From Micromonospora sp. WMMD812 (GTDB lineage: Bacteria > Actinomycetota > Actinomycetes > Mycobacteriales > Micromonosporaceae): DNA of 64,000 nucleotides. The stretch is taken from positions 4,238,001 through 4,302,000 of the forward strand of contig NZ_CP114904.1 in NCBI RefSeq assembly GCF_027497215.1. The letters are read 5' to 3'. Each line of letters opens with the position of its first letter. Position 1 is the first letter of the stretch. Under the pieces are notes generated by a model. It did not search any database. It was given only the letters and a program-made list of their open reading frames with translations, and was not told where the DNA came from. Below are positions 1-8,400 of the stretch, one piece after another. The position numbers and the translations under genes are program-made.

Positions 1-121
1 CGGCGCGCGACTCGCCGAGTTGCGGGACTTCTTCCTCTTCGTCCAGGACGAGATGAGCGCCGCCGCGGAGCGTTGGGAGAAGGGCCGCGAGGAGCGGCAG
101 AAGGCGCAGCCGGGCGACTGA
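1..121 (+). CDS. C-terminal end of an unrecognised protein (partial)
   Basis: The window opens inside a reading frame that runs from base 2 to a TGA at 119-121. The 39 visible residues are charged and probably helical, with a tail rich in Glu, Arg and Lys and ending QPGD. Codon use has the strong G/C third-position bias of the neighbouring genes, so it is likely the real end of a gene convergent with topA. No family can be named from this fragment. Confidence 0.5.
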   Translation, partial: GARLAELRDFFLFVQDEMSAAAERWEKGREERQKAQPGD

Positions 122-177
122 CCGCCGGGCGGAGCGCCAGCCGGGTGACACCGGCCGTGCGCCCCGCCCCGACAGGG

Positions 178-3003
178 TTACTCCGCGGCCGCCTTGCGGG
201 GGGCGGCCTTCTTCGCCGGGGTGGCCTTGGCGGTGGTGGTCTTCTTGGCCGCGGTGGACTTCGTCGCCGCCGCGGTCTTCTTGGTCGCCGTCGCCTTCTT
301 CGTCGCCGTGGCCTTCTTGGCCGGGGCCTTCTTCGCCGCCGCCTTCTTGCGCGGTGCCGGGCCCTTCGCCCGCTTCTCGGCGAGCATCTCGGACGCCTCT
401 TCGATGGTCAGCGCCTCGGGAGTCTGCGCCCGCCGCAGCGACGCGTTCGTCTCGCCGTCGGTCACGTACGGGCCGAACCGGCCGTCCTTGATCACCAGGG
501 GCTTCTCGGTCAGCGGGTCGACGCCCATCTCCCGCAGCGGCGGCGCGGCGGCCCGCCGCTGGCGCGTCTTCGGTGCGGCCAGCAGGGCCAGCGCCTCGTC
601 CAGCGTGACGGTGAACATCTTGTCCTCGGAGTCCAGCGACCGGAACTCCTCGCCCCGCTTGACGTACGGGCCGTAGCGGCCGTTGTTGGCGAAGACCTCG
701 ACGCCGTCGGGGGCGACGCCGACCAGCCGGGGCAGGCTGAGCAGCTTCAACGCCTCGTCGAACGTGAGCGAGTCGGGCGACTGCGAGCGCAGCAGCGACG
801 ACTTGCGCTCGCCGCTGGCCACGTACGGACCGAACCGGCCGGACTTCAGCAGGATCGGCTCGCCGGTGGCCGGGTCGTCGCCGAGCTTGCGCTCGCCCCC
901 ACCGCCGAGGAACAGCTCGTGGACCTTCTCCGGGGTCAGCTCGTCCGGAGCCAGGCCCTCCGGGATCGGCGCCCGGTCGCCCTGGGTGCCGCCCTCCTCG
1001 CCCTCGGCCGGGGGCGCGGGCTGCTCGCCGGGCACCGCCCGCTGGAGGTACGGGCCGTAGCGGCCGACCCGGACCACCACCTCGCGGCCCTCGTCGTCGG
1101 TGAAGAGCGGGATGGAGTTGACGCTGCGCGCGTCGATCTCGCTGAGGTTCTCGGTGACCAGCTTCTTCAGCCCGCCCGCGTGCGCGATGGTCTGGTCGCC
1201 GGTGCCGTTGGTGCTGCCGAAGTAGAAGGAGGTGAGGAAGTCGACGGCGGCGTGGTCACCGCCGGCGATCTCGTCCAGCTCGTTCTCCATGCTGGCGGTG
1301 AAGTCGTAGTCGATCAGGCGCGGGTAGTGCCGCTCCATCAGCCCGATCACCGCGAACGCCAGGAACGTCGGGATCATCGCCTGGCCGCGCTTGTTCACGT
1401 ATCCGCGGTCCTGGATGGTCTGCATGATCGAGGCGTACGTGGAGGGGCGGCCGATGCCCAGCTCCTCCAGCGCCTTGACCAGCGACGCCTCGGTGTAGCG
1501 GGACGGCGGCTGGGTGTGGTGCCCCTGCGCGGCCAGCTCCTCGGCGGTCAGCGGCTGGTCCTTGACCAGGGTCGGCAGGCGCCGCTCGGCGTCCTCGGCC
1601 TCGGCGTTCTCGTCGTCGCTCGACTCGACGTACGCCCGCAGGAAGCCCGGATCGGTGATGGTCTTGCCGGTGGCGCCGAAGTCGACCTCCTCGCTCGTCG
1701 AGGAGATCGCCCGGATGCGGACCGAGACGCTGGACCCGACGGCGTCGGTCATCTGCGAGGCGATGGTGCGCCGCCAGATCAGCTCGTAGAGCTTGAACTC
1801 CTCGGCGGACAACTCCTTGGCCACCTCGCCCGGGGTGCGGAAGTTGTCCCCCGCCGGGCGGATCGCCTCGTGCGCCTCCTGCGCGTTCTTCACCTTGCCG
1901 GTGTAGCGGCGCGGCTCCGGCGGCACGCTGCGCTCGCCGTAGAGCTCGATAATCTGCCGGCGGGCCGCCGCGATGGCGGTCTCCGACAGGTTCACCGAGT
2001 CGGTACGCATATAGGTGATGTAGCCGTTCTCGTAGAGCCGCTGCGCGGTGCGCATCGTCTGCTGGGACGAGAACCGGAGCTTGCGGGCCGCCTCCTGCTG
2101 GAGCGTGGAGGTGATGAACGGCGCGTACGGGCGGCGCCGGTAGGGCTTCTCCTCCACCCGGGTGACCGTGAAGGGCCGGCCTTCCAGCCGGGCCGCCAGG
2201 CCCCGGGCACCTCCCTCGTCCAGGTGGACCACGCCCGCGCCGGCCCGGACCCGGCCGGTGGTCGGCTCGAAGTCCTTGCCGGTGGCGATCCGGTCGCCGT
2301 TCAGCGCTATCAGGGTGGCGTTGAACGTCCGCGGGCCCTCGCCGGCGTTCCGCACGGCGAGGGTGGCCAGGATGTCCCAGTATTCGGCGGTGCGGAAGGC
2401 CATCCGCTGGCGCTCCCGCTCGACCACGATCCGCGTCGCCACGGACTGCACCCGGCCCGCCGAGAGCCTCGGCATGACCTTCTTCCACAGCACGGGCGAG
2501 ACCTCGTAGCCGTAGAGGCGGTCGAGGATGCGCCGGGCCTCCTGGGCGTCGACCAGGTCGCGGTCGATCTCGCGCGGGTTGGCCACCGCGGCCTGGATGG
2601 CCGGCTTGGTGATCTCGTGGAAGACCATCCGCTTGACCGGCACCTTGGGCTTCAGCGTCTCGACCAGGTGCCAGGCGATGGCCTCGCCCTCGCGGTCCTC
2701 GTCCGTCGCCAGGAAGATCTCGTCGACCTCCTTGGCCAGCTTCACCAGCTTGCTGATCTGCTGCTTACGGTCGGCGGAGACCACGTAGAGCGCGTGGAAG
2801 CCGTTGTCGACGTCCACCCCGAGCCGGGCCCACGGCTCGCCCTTGAACTTGGCCGGCACGTCGGCGGCGTTGCGCGGCAGGTCGCGGACATGCCCGAAGC
2901 TGGCCTCCACGACGTACCCCGGGCCGAGGTAGCCCGAGATCGTCTTGGCCTTCGCCGGTGACTCGACGATGACCAGACGGGTGGTTCCAGCGTTGCTCGG
3001 CAC
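178..3003 (-). CDS. topA: DNA topoisomerase I (type IA)
   Basis: Relaxes negatively supercoiled DNA by transient single-strand cleavage through a 5'-phosphotyrosine. The 941-residue protein has an N-terminal TOPRIM domain (from about residue 9, with the metal-binding acidic run TDEDREGE at 100-107) and the type IA core with SAGRVQS at 181-187. The catalytic tyrosine is Tyr331 in ITYMRTDS. Several C-terminal repeats of the GRFGPYV/GRYGPYV type follow, and the protein ends in a Lys/Ala/Thr-rich basic tail typical of actinobacterial TopA. The GTG start at 3003 is preferred because GGGGAGAG lies just upstream and the protein then begins directly at the TOPRIM strand; an upstream in-frame extension to 3207 has no family support. 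It converges with the gene ending at 121. Confidence 0.97.
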   Translation of the reverse strand: MPSNAGTTRLVIVESPAKAKTISGYLGPGYVVEASFGHVRDLPRNAADVPAKFKGEPWARLGVDVDNGFHALYVVSADRKQQISKLVKLAKEVDEIFLATDEDREGEAIAWHLVETLKPKVPVKRMVFHEITKPAIQAAVANPREIDRDLVDAQEARRILDRLYGYEVSPVLWKKVMPRLSAGRVQSVATRIVVERERQRMAFRTAEYWDILATLAVRNAGEGPRTFNATLIALNGDRIATGKDFEPTTGRVRAGAGVVHLDEGGARGLAARLEGRPFTVTRVEEKPYRRRPYAPFITSTLQQEAARKLRFSSQQTMRTAQRLYENGYITYMRTDSVNLSETAIAAARRQIIELYGERSVPPEPRRYTGKVKNAQEAHEAIRPAGDNFRTPGEVAKELSAEEFKLYELIWRRTIASQMTDAVGSSVSVRIRAISSTSEEVDFGATGKTITDPGFLRAYVESSDDENAEAEDAERRLPTLVKDQPLTAEELAAQGHHTQPPSRYTEASLVKALEELGIGRPSTYASIMQTIQDRGYVNKRGQAMIPTFLAFAVIGLMERHYPRLIDYDFTASMENELDEIAGGDHAAVDFLTSFYFGSTNGTGDQTIAHAGGLKKLVTENLSEIDARSVNSIPLFTDDEGREVVVRVGRYGPYLQRAVPGEQPAPPAEGEEGGTQGDRAPIPEGLAPDELTPEKVHELFLGGGGERKLGDDPATGEPILLKSGRFGPYVASGERKSSLLRSQSPDSLTFDEALKLLSLPRLVGVAPDGVEVFANNGRYGPYVKRGEEFRSLDSEDKMFTVTLDEALALLAAPKTRQRRAAAPPLREMGVDPLTEKPLVIKDGRFGPYVTDGETNASLRRAQTPEALTIEEASEMLAEKRAKGPAPRKKAAAKKAPAKKATATKKATATKKTAAATKSTAAKKTTTAKATPAKKAAPRKAAAE

Positions 3004-3315
3004 GTCTCTCCCCGACCTCACTCCTGCTCGCGACCCGTTCGGCGCCCGATTCGGGCCGTGTTCGACCCGCCGGAACCCGGCGGCCCGGATGTCCAACGTA
3101 ACGCGCCGTCCGCGTTTCGGGTTTCGCGGGCGGCAAACCGCCCCGACAGGGATGGACCTGCCGGACGGCGCCACCGTACACCGTGGGTAGGCCCCGCAGC
3201 GGGTCACTGTGATGATGGCGGACCGTCGGCGGAGGTGTCACCCGACCGTTTTCCGCCTGGATCGTCCCCCCGGCTGTCCGCGACCGGACACCCCGGCGGC
3301 CCCCCGACCCGCGCG

Positions 3316-4128
3316 TCAGGCCAGCACGGGCCAGGCCGGGGCCGGGGCCGCGGCGGGCCGGTCCCCCACCAGTTCGGCGAGGCGGCGCAGCCGCCGCCGC
3401 CCAGTGATGAGGTACGCCGGTCCGCCCGCCTCCGGTGCCAGCAGATCCCCGCCGACACCGACCGTCGCGAGGGCCCGGCCGACCGGCTCCCAGCACTCCT
3501 GGTCCGCCGCGCCCAGCCGGAGCAGGAACCCGGACGGCTCGGCCACCCCGGCCGCGGCCAGCCAGAGCCGCAGCCGCCGGCCGTTGAGGTGGAAGCCGGC
3601 CGGGGGCCGCTTCGCCGTTCCGCGCAGCCAGGCGACCGCGAGCGGCTTCAGGGTTCGGGCGTACGACGTGCGGACCGCGTGCCGCGCGTCCTCGGTCGGC
3701 TCCCAGCTCGCCGCCAGCCCCCGCTGGGCCAGTTCGGCCGCCAGGACGTGCACCCGCCAGGCGGCGTCGACCACCACCGAGACCCGCGCGGTGCCGCCCA
3801 TCCGGACCACCTCGCCGGGCCCGGCGAGCAGCCCGGCGAGATCGGCCAGCGTCGGCTCGGCGGTCTCCGCGCCGAAGAAGACGAGCTGCCGGCGGGCCTC
3901 GTCGGCGGTGCCGGGTCGGGCCGGGTCGGTCTCCGCCGCGCCGGGTTCCGCCGCATCATCGGGCCGGGCCGGGTCGGGCGGCTCGCCGGCGGGCTCGGGC
4001 CGGGTGCGGGCACGGCGGCGGGCCGGGGCCCGCGGGGTCGCCTCGGGCTGCGGGGTCGCCTCGGGCATCGGGAAGAGCGTCGGGAGCAGTTCCGCCCCCG
4101 ACGGGTCGCCGCGCCCGTTCAGTGACAC
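3316..4128 (-). CDS. hypothetical protein with Pro/Ala-rich N-terminus
   Basis: A 270-residue protein that I do not recognise. Residues about 20-65 are rich in Pro, Ala, Arg and Glu and look disordered; the remaining 200 residues look like a soluble alpha/beta domain without transmembrane segments. The GTG start at 4128 overlaps the stop of the upstream lipoprotein gene (TGA 4119-4121) and has GGAG a few bases upstream, which suggests translational coupling; an internal ATG at 4068 is the alternative and has no clear ribosome binding site. It lies between the lipoprotein gene and topA on the same strand. No function is assigned. Confidence 0.7.
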   Translation of the reverse strand: MSLNGRGDPSGAELLPTLFPMPEATPQPEATPRAPARRRARTRPEPAGEPPDPARPDDAAEPGAAETDPARPGTADEARRQLVFFGAETAEPTLADLAGLLAGPGEVVRMGGTARVSVVVDAAWRVHVLAAELAQRGLAASWEPTEDARHAVRTSYARTLKPLAVAWLRGTAKRPPAGFHLNGRRLRLWLAAAGVAEPSGFLLRLGAADQECWEPVGRALATVGVGGDLLAPEAGGPAYLITGRRRLRRLAELVGDRPAAAPAPAWPVLA

Positions 4129-4661
4129 TCCGGCACCTCGTCGAAGGCCTGTTTCAACTCCTCGGAGTTGAGCTTGCTGGTGTCCAGCGCGCTGGCGTCG
4201 TACTCCTTGTTCAGGGTGTCGACCGCGGCCCGGACGCCGTCGTAGAAGGCGGTGGCCTCGCCGGTGCCCAGCCCTTCGATGGCGTCCCGCGCCCGGCCGT
4301 ACGCGTCCCGCATCTTCGCCAGGGAGTCGCGGAAGCCGGCGGAGATCTCCTCGCCGCGGTCGGTCTCCGGGACGCCGGCCTCCTCGACCTTGCGTCGGGC
4401 CGTCTCGCTGGCCTGCTCGGCGCCGCCGAAGAGGCGGACCAGGTTCTCCTTGGCCTGCGCGGGGGTCGTCTGCGCGGTCATCTGCTGGTCGGTGCTGCTG
4501 GTCAGCCTGCTGATCTCCGACCGCCACGGGGCGAGCGCGGAGCAGACCGAGGCCGCCCACGCCCGGGGGCTGGGGCCACCGCCGCAGCCGGCGGCGACGA
4601 GGAGAAGCGTGGCCAGGACCACCGTGAGCTTTCCGGCGGCAGTCGCCCGGCACGTACGCAT
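4119..4661 (-). CDS. putative lipoprotein of unknown function
   Basis: A 180-residue exported protein. It begins MRTCRATAAGK, followed by a hydrophobic segment and the lipobox VAAGC, so signal peptidase II should cleave before the cysteine and leave a lipid-anchored protein outside the membrane. The mature part is Glu/Ala/Lys-rich, probably helical, contains one early Cys and ends in Cys-His. The ATG at 4661 places the signal peptide at the N-terminus; a GTG at 4697 is also in frame, and neither has a strong ribosome binding site. It is the first gene after the hppA terminator and overlaps the next gene by about 10 bases. Confidence 0.75.
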   Translation of the reverse strand: MRTCRATAAGKLTVVLATLLLVAAGCGGGPSPRAWAASVCSALAPWRSEISRLTSSTDQQMTAQTTPAQAKENLVRLFGGAEQASETARRKVEEAGVPETDRGEEISAGFRDSLAKMRDAYGRARDAIEGLGTGEATAFYDGVRAAVDTLNKEYDASALDTSKLNSEELKQAFDEVPECH

Positions 4662-4727
4662 GCGTTGCAGCGTACGGCCTCTGTCGAGCGCTGGCACCGC
4701 TCAGGTTCGGGGGCGAGGAACCGCGGA

Positions 4728-4762
4728 AGCCCCCGGTCGGCGACAGGCGCCGACCGGGGGCT
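4728..4762 (-). terminator. hairpin terminator after hppA
   Basis: A perfect 15-bp inverted repeat (4728-4742 with 4748-4762) and a 5-base loop begins 15 bases after the hppA stop codon. There is no U-tract, which is common for actinobacterial terminators. It separates hppA from the lipoprotein gene on the same strand. Confidence 0.8.
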
Positions 4763-4777
4763 CCGGTGCGGTACGGG

Positions 4778-7138
4778 TCAGGCCGGAATGGTCTCCGGCC
4801 GCTGGTCCGCGCTGCCCGAACCGGTGCCGTCGCCGGCGCCCGAGTCGGACATCGCCACGCCCTTGCGCTTGCTGAACACGACCGCCGCGACGACGATCAG
4901 CGTGGCCACCAGCGCGATGCCGACCCGCAGGCCGGTGTTCTTGTCGTCACCCACGCTCCAGGCCACCACGGCCGGGGCGATCAGCAGCGAGACCAGGTTC
5001 ATCACCTTGATCAGCGGGTTGATCGCCGGGCCGGCGGTGTCCTTGAACGGGTCGCCGACGGTGTCGCCGATGACGGTGGCGGAGTGCGACTCGGAGCCCT
5101 TGCCGCCGTACGCGCCGTCCTCGACCAGCTTCTTGGCGTTGTCCCAGGCGCCGCCCGAGTTGGCCAGGAAGACCGCCATGAGCGTGCCGGCCCCGATCGC
5201 GCCGGCCAGGTACGCGGCCAGCGCGCCCGGGCCGAGGCCGAAGCCGACCGCGATCGGCGCCAGGATGGCGAGCAGACCCGGGGTCATCAGCTCGCGCTGC
5301 GCGTCCCGGGTGCAGATGTCGACCACCTTGCCGTACTCCGGCCGCTGGGTGCGGTCCATGATGCCGGGCAGCTCACGGAACTGCCGGCGGACCTCCATCA
5401 CCACCGCGCCGGCCGAACGCGAGACCGCGTTGATGGCCAGCCCGGAGAAGAGGAACACCACCGCCGCGCCGATGATCAGGCCGACCAGGTTGCGCGGGTT
5501 GGCCACGTTCAGCGAGTTCAGGATCTCCGCCCCGACGTCGCCGACCCCGGCGTCCGAGTACGCGGTGCGCAGCGTGTCGGTGTACGAGCCGAACAGCGCC
5601 GTCGCGGCGAGCACCGCGGTGGCGATCGCGATGCCCTTGGTGATCGCCTTGGTGGTGTTGCCGACCGCGTCCAGCTCGGTCAGCGTCCGGGCGCCGTGCT
5701 CGTCGATGTCGCCGGACATCTCCGCCACGCCCTGGGCGTTGTCGGAGATCGGCCCGAACGTGTCCATCGCGACGATCACGCCGACCGTGGTGAGCAGGCC
5801 GGTGCCGGCCAGCGCGACCGCGAAGAGCGACAGCGTGATCGAGCTGCCGCCGAGCAGGAAGGCGCCGAACACGCCGGCGCCGATCAGCAGCGCCGAGTAG
5901 ACCGCCGACTCCAGGCCGATGCTGATGCCGGCGAGGATGACGGTCGCCGGGCCGGTCTGGGAGCTCTTGCCGATGTCCTGCACCGGGCGCCGGTTGGTCT
6001 CGGTGAAGTAGCCGGTCAGCGCCTGGATCGCGGCGGCCAGCACGATGCCGATGACCACGGCGCCGATGGCGACCATCCGCGGGTTCTCGTTGACGTCGGT
6101 GAGCCCGCCCTCCAGCTCGGCGAAGGTCGCCGGCAGGTACGCGTACGCGGCGATGGCCACCAGCACGGCGGAGATCAGCGCGGAGGCGTAGAAGGCCCGG
6201 TTGATCGCGGTCAGGCCGCTGCGGTCGGTGGAGCGCAGCCGGGTGATGAACACGCCGACGATCGCGACCAGCACGCCGATCGTGGAGATGATCAGCGGGA
6301 AGACCAGTCCGTCCTCGCCGAACGCGGCCCGGCCGAGGATCAGCGCGGCGACCAGGGTCACCGCGTACGACTCGAACAGGTCGGCGGCCATGCCGGCACA
6401 GTCGCCGACATTGTCGCCCACGTTGTCGGCGATGGTGGCCGCGTTGCGCGGGTCGTCCTCGGGGATGCCCTGCTCGACCTTGCCGACCAGGTCGGCGCCG
6501 ACGTCGGCGGCCTTGGTGAAGATGCCGCCGCCGACCCGCATGAACATCGCGAGCAGCGCGGCGCCGAAGCCGAAGCCCTCCAGCACGGTCGGCGCGTCGC
6601 CCTGGTAGACGATGACGACGAGCGCGGCGCCGAACAGGCCGAGGCCCACGGTGAGGAAGCCGACCACGCCACCGGTCCGGAAGGCGATCTTCATGGCGGC
6701 TTCCCGGCCACCCTGTCGCTCCCGGGCGGCGGCCGCGACCCGCAGGTTGGCGCGGGTGGCGAGCCACATGCCGGCGCCGCCGATGAACGCGCTGAACAGC
6801 GCGCCGACCACGAAGAAGGCCGACCGGCCGATCTTCACGGCGATCTCGCTGCCGTCGGTGTCGTGCACCGGCAGCAGGAAGAGCAGTACGACGGCGATGA
6901 CGACGAAGATCGCCAGGGTGCGGAACTGCCGGAGCAGGTACGCCGAGGCGCCCTCCTGGACCGCCCCGGAGATCTCCTGCATGTTGGTGGTGCCCTTGCC
7001 GGCCGCCAGCACCGCCCTGGTCAGGGCGGCGGCGAAGACGAGCGCCACCAGCGCGATCACCGCGGCGATGACGACGTACGTGACATTGGCTCCGGCAAGG
7101 GAAAGCCCGCCGCCCTCGGCGGCCAAGGTCTTGGACAT
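4778..7138 (-). CDS. hppA: membrane-bound proton-translocating pyrophosphatase
   Basis: Integral membrane pyrophosphatase that couples PPi hydrolysis to proton export. The 786-residue length and roughly 16 hydrophobic segments fit the family. Signature motifs are present: DVGADLVGK (212-220), GDNVGDCAGM (241-250) and, near the C-terminus, GDPFKDTAGPAINP. The segment GNTTKAITKG has Lys497 and Thr500 at the positions that, from published work on this family, mark potassium-independent enzymes (Ala and Gly in potassium-dependent ones), so a K+-independent H+ pump is inferred. ATG 7138 is preceded by AGGAGG. It is a single-gene unit closed by the hairpin at 4728-4762. The same gene stands next to bldG in Streptomyces. 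Confidence 0.96.
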   Translation of the reverse strand: MSKTLAAEGGGLSLAGANVTYVVIAAVIALVALVFAAALTRAVLAAGKGTTNMQEISGAVQEGASAYLLRQFRTLAIFVVIAVVLLFLLPVHDTDGSEIAVKIGRSAFFVVGALFSAFIGGAGMWLATRANLRVAAAARERQGGREAAMKIAFRTGGVVGFLTVGLGLFGAALVVIVYQGDAPTVLEGFGFGAALLAMFMRVGGGIFTKAADVGADLVGKVEQGIPEDDPRNAATIADNVGDNVGDCAGMAADLFESYAVTLVAALILGRAAFGEDGLVFPLIISTIGVLVAIVGVFITRLRSTDRSGLTAINRAFYASALISAVLVAIAAYAYLPATFAELEGGLTDVNENPRMVAIGAVVIGIVLAAAIQALTGYFTETNRRPVQDIGKSSQTGPATVILAGISIGLESAVYSALLIGAGVFGAFLLGGSSITLSLFAVALAGTGLLTTVGVIVAMDTFGPISDNAQGVAEMSGDIDEHGARTLTELDAVGNTTKAITKGIAIATAVLAATALFGSYTDTLRTAYSDAGVGDVGAEILNSLNVANPRNLVGLIIGAAVVFLFSGLAINAVSRSAGAVVMEVRRQFRELPGIMDRTQRPEYGKVVDICTRDAQRELMTPGLLAILAPIAVGFGLGPGALAAYLAGAIGAGTLMAVFLANSGGAWDNAKKLVEDGAYGGKGSESHSATVIGDTVGDPFKDTAGPAINPLIKVMNLVSLLIAPAVVAWSVGDDKNTGLRVGIALVATLIVVAAVVFSKRKGVAMSDSGAGDGTGSGSADQRPETIPA

Positions 7139-7408
7139 CTGTGTCCTCCTGTACCGAACACGCGTCGGCCGGTGGAGACGCACCGGTCGGCGCCTGGATG
7201 CGGACTCGCAAGCGCCCGCCGAGCCCACCCCTGCGGACCAGCGATGAACTCCCGTACCCGCTGGCTGCGGGATGGATCACTTGCTGACAACCCGGGTACT
7301 GTAGCCCTCCGCAGTGTCCGAGGTCACACCGAGGGTGCACCCCGTGTCGATGATCTTCGTCGCTGTGTTATGAACCGAAATCTGATATAGGAACGGGTCC
7401 ATGCACGT
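7139..7408. promoter_or_regulatory. intergenic region with hppA promoter and leader
   Basis: About 270 bases between hppA and the terminator of the bldG unit hold no convincing gene. The promoter of hppA must lie here, but I could not fix a -10/-35 pair. The part around 7350-7400 is less GC-rich than its surroundings. Confidence 0.4.
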
Positions 7409-7437
7409 AGGCCGCGCTCCCGGTGGGAACGCGGCCT
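7409..7437 (-). terminator. hairpin terminator after the bldG unit
   Basis: An 8-bp perfect stem, one mismatch, a further 4 bp and a 3-base loop lie about 46 bases downstream of the anti-sigma-like gene. It would end the bldG transcript. Confidence 0.65.
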
Positions 7438-7453
7438 GAGCGGCGGAGCAGGG

Positions 7454-7499
7454 GTCAGCGGCCGACCGGCGTTGGGGCCGGCGTCAGCGGCCGACCGGC
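7454..7499. repeat. direct repeat duplicating the stop-codon end of the anti-sigma-like gene
   Basis: A 17-bp sequence at 7483-7499 contains the last codons and the stop of the gene at 7484. It is repeated exactly at 7454-7470, 12 bases further downstream. Confidence 0.8.
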
Positions 7500-7918
7500 C
7501 AGACCATCCGTACCTCGGTGCCGATGCCCTCGTCGACGGGCCGGACCTGGAGGTCCTCGACGAAGCCGGCGAGCAGGGCGAAGCCCACACCGGTGGTGAG
7601 CGCCTCGTCGGTGAGCGACTCGTTGGCCAACTCGTCGGGGGGCAGCGCGGCGAGACCGATGCCGGCCTCGATCGGCGCCCGGTCGATCACCCGGACGGCG
7701 TACTGCCCGGAGTCGGACATCTCCACGAGCACCGGATCGTGCAGGCCGTACTGGCGGTGCAGCGCGACCGCGCGGGTGCACGCCTCGCCGATCGCGAGAC
7801 GCACCTCGTCGAGCAGGTCCTCGCGGACCCCGGCCCGGCGGGCGACCGCGACGCCGACCAGGCGGGCGGTGCGCACGTGCACCGGCGCCGGGGAGAACGA
7901 GAGCCGGACCGTCGCCAT
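7484..7918 (-). CDS. anti-sigma factor-like ATPase-fold protein, partner of BldG
   Basis: A 144-residue protein of the RsbW/SpoIIAB histidine-kinase-like ATPase fold, a family that binds sigma factors and phosphorylates STAS antagonists. The N-box region is visible at 36-54 (DEVRLAIGEACTRAVALH) and a G-box-like TTGVGFALLAGF near 112-123. The N-box carries Arg49 where active members normally have the Mg-ATP-binding Asn, so kinase activity is doubtful. Its ATG (7918) shares one base with the bldG stop (TGATG), or a GTG at 7921 overlaps by four, so the two are translated as a pair. Position matches the anti-sigma-like gene downstream of bldG in Streptomyces (SCO3548, from memory). Confidence 0.8.
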   Translation of the reverse strand: MATVRLSFSPAPVHVRTARLVGVAVARRAGVREDLLDEVRLAIGEACTRAVALHRQYGLHDPVLVEMSDSGQYAVRVIDRAPIEAGIGLAALPPDELANESLTDEALTTGVGFALLAGFVEDLQVRPVDEGIGTEVRMVWPVGR

Positions 7919-8259
7919 CACGCGCCGGCGCCGGTCGCCGCGCCGACCGTGGGGTGCAGCGGGAAGACCTGGTCGAGCGCGGTGATCCGGAAGATCTTGA
8001 GCAGCGGCTCCTTGTCGCAGACCAGGGCGAACGTGCCCCCCGCCGAACGCAGCCGCTTCAGGGCGCCGACCAGCACGCCGAGCCCGGTGGAGTCGAGGAA
8101 GTCCACCCGGCCGAGGTCGACCACCACGTGCCGGGCCCCGCCGTCGATCAGTTCGAGGAGCCGTTCGCGCAGGCGGGGTGCCGTGTAGACGTCCACCTCA
8201 CCGCCGACCTCGAGCACCGTGTGCTCCCCCACGGTGCGGGTCGCCAGCGACAGCTCCAT
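7918..8259 (-). CDS. bldG: anti-sigma factor antagonist (STAS domain), BldG-like
   Basis: A 113-residue single STAS-domain protein, the same length as Streptomyces BldG and very similar in pattern. The predicted phosphorylation site is Ser57 in [12 protein letters not shown]. In such switches the unphosphorylated antagonist binds an anti-sigma factor and frees the sigma factor; in Streptomyces BldG is needed for development and antibiotic production. ATG 8259 has GGAGGGACC immediately upstream; an in-frame start at 8298 would add a tail that STAS proteins lack. It is first in a two-gene unit with the anti-sigma-like gene and divergent from the helicase. The target sigma factor cannot be told from this window. 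Confidence 0.9.
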   Translation of the reverse strand: MELSLATRTVGEHTVLEVGGEVDVYTAPRLRERLLELIDGGARHVVVDLGRVDFLDSTGLGVLVGALKRLRSAGGTFALVCDKEPLLKIFRITALDQVFPLHPTVGAATGAGA

Positions 8260-8400
8260 CGGTCCCTCCTCGCAAGAGCCGTAAACTCTCCTGGGCATCT
8301 AACCACTACCGTCGGGAGACGCTGTGGTCACCGGCGGCGGCTCCCCCTTACCCCGGGGCCCGGCTTTTCATCTCCGAACACCAGTGCGAGAGTGCAGGAC

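Noticed and set aside
73..2961. A 962-codon open frame on the plus strand opposite topA
   Set aside because: It is the antisense of topA; the product is Arg/Gly/Leu-rich low-complexity sequence caused by high GC, while the minus strand encodes a complete topoisomerase.
4766..7390. An 874-codon plus-strand frame opposite hppA
   Set aside because: Antisense shadow, very rich in Asp, Arg, Gly and His, with no domain; hppA on the other strand is complete.
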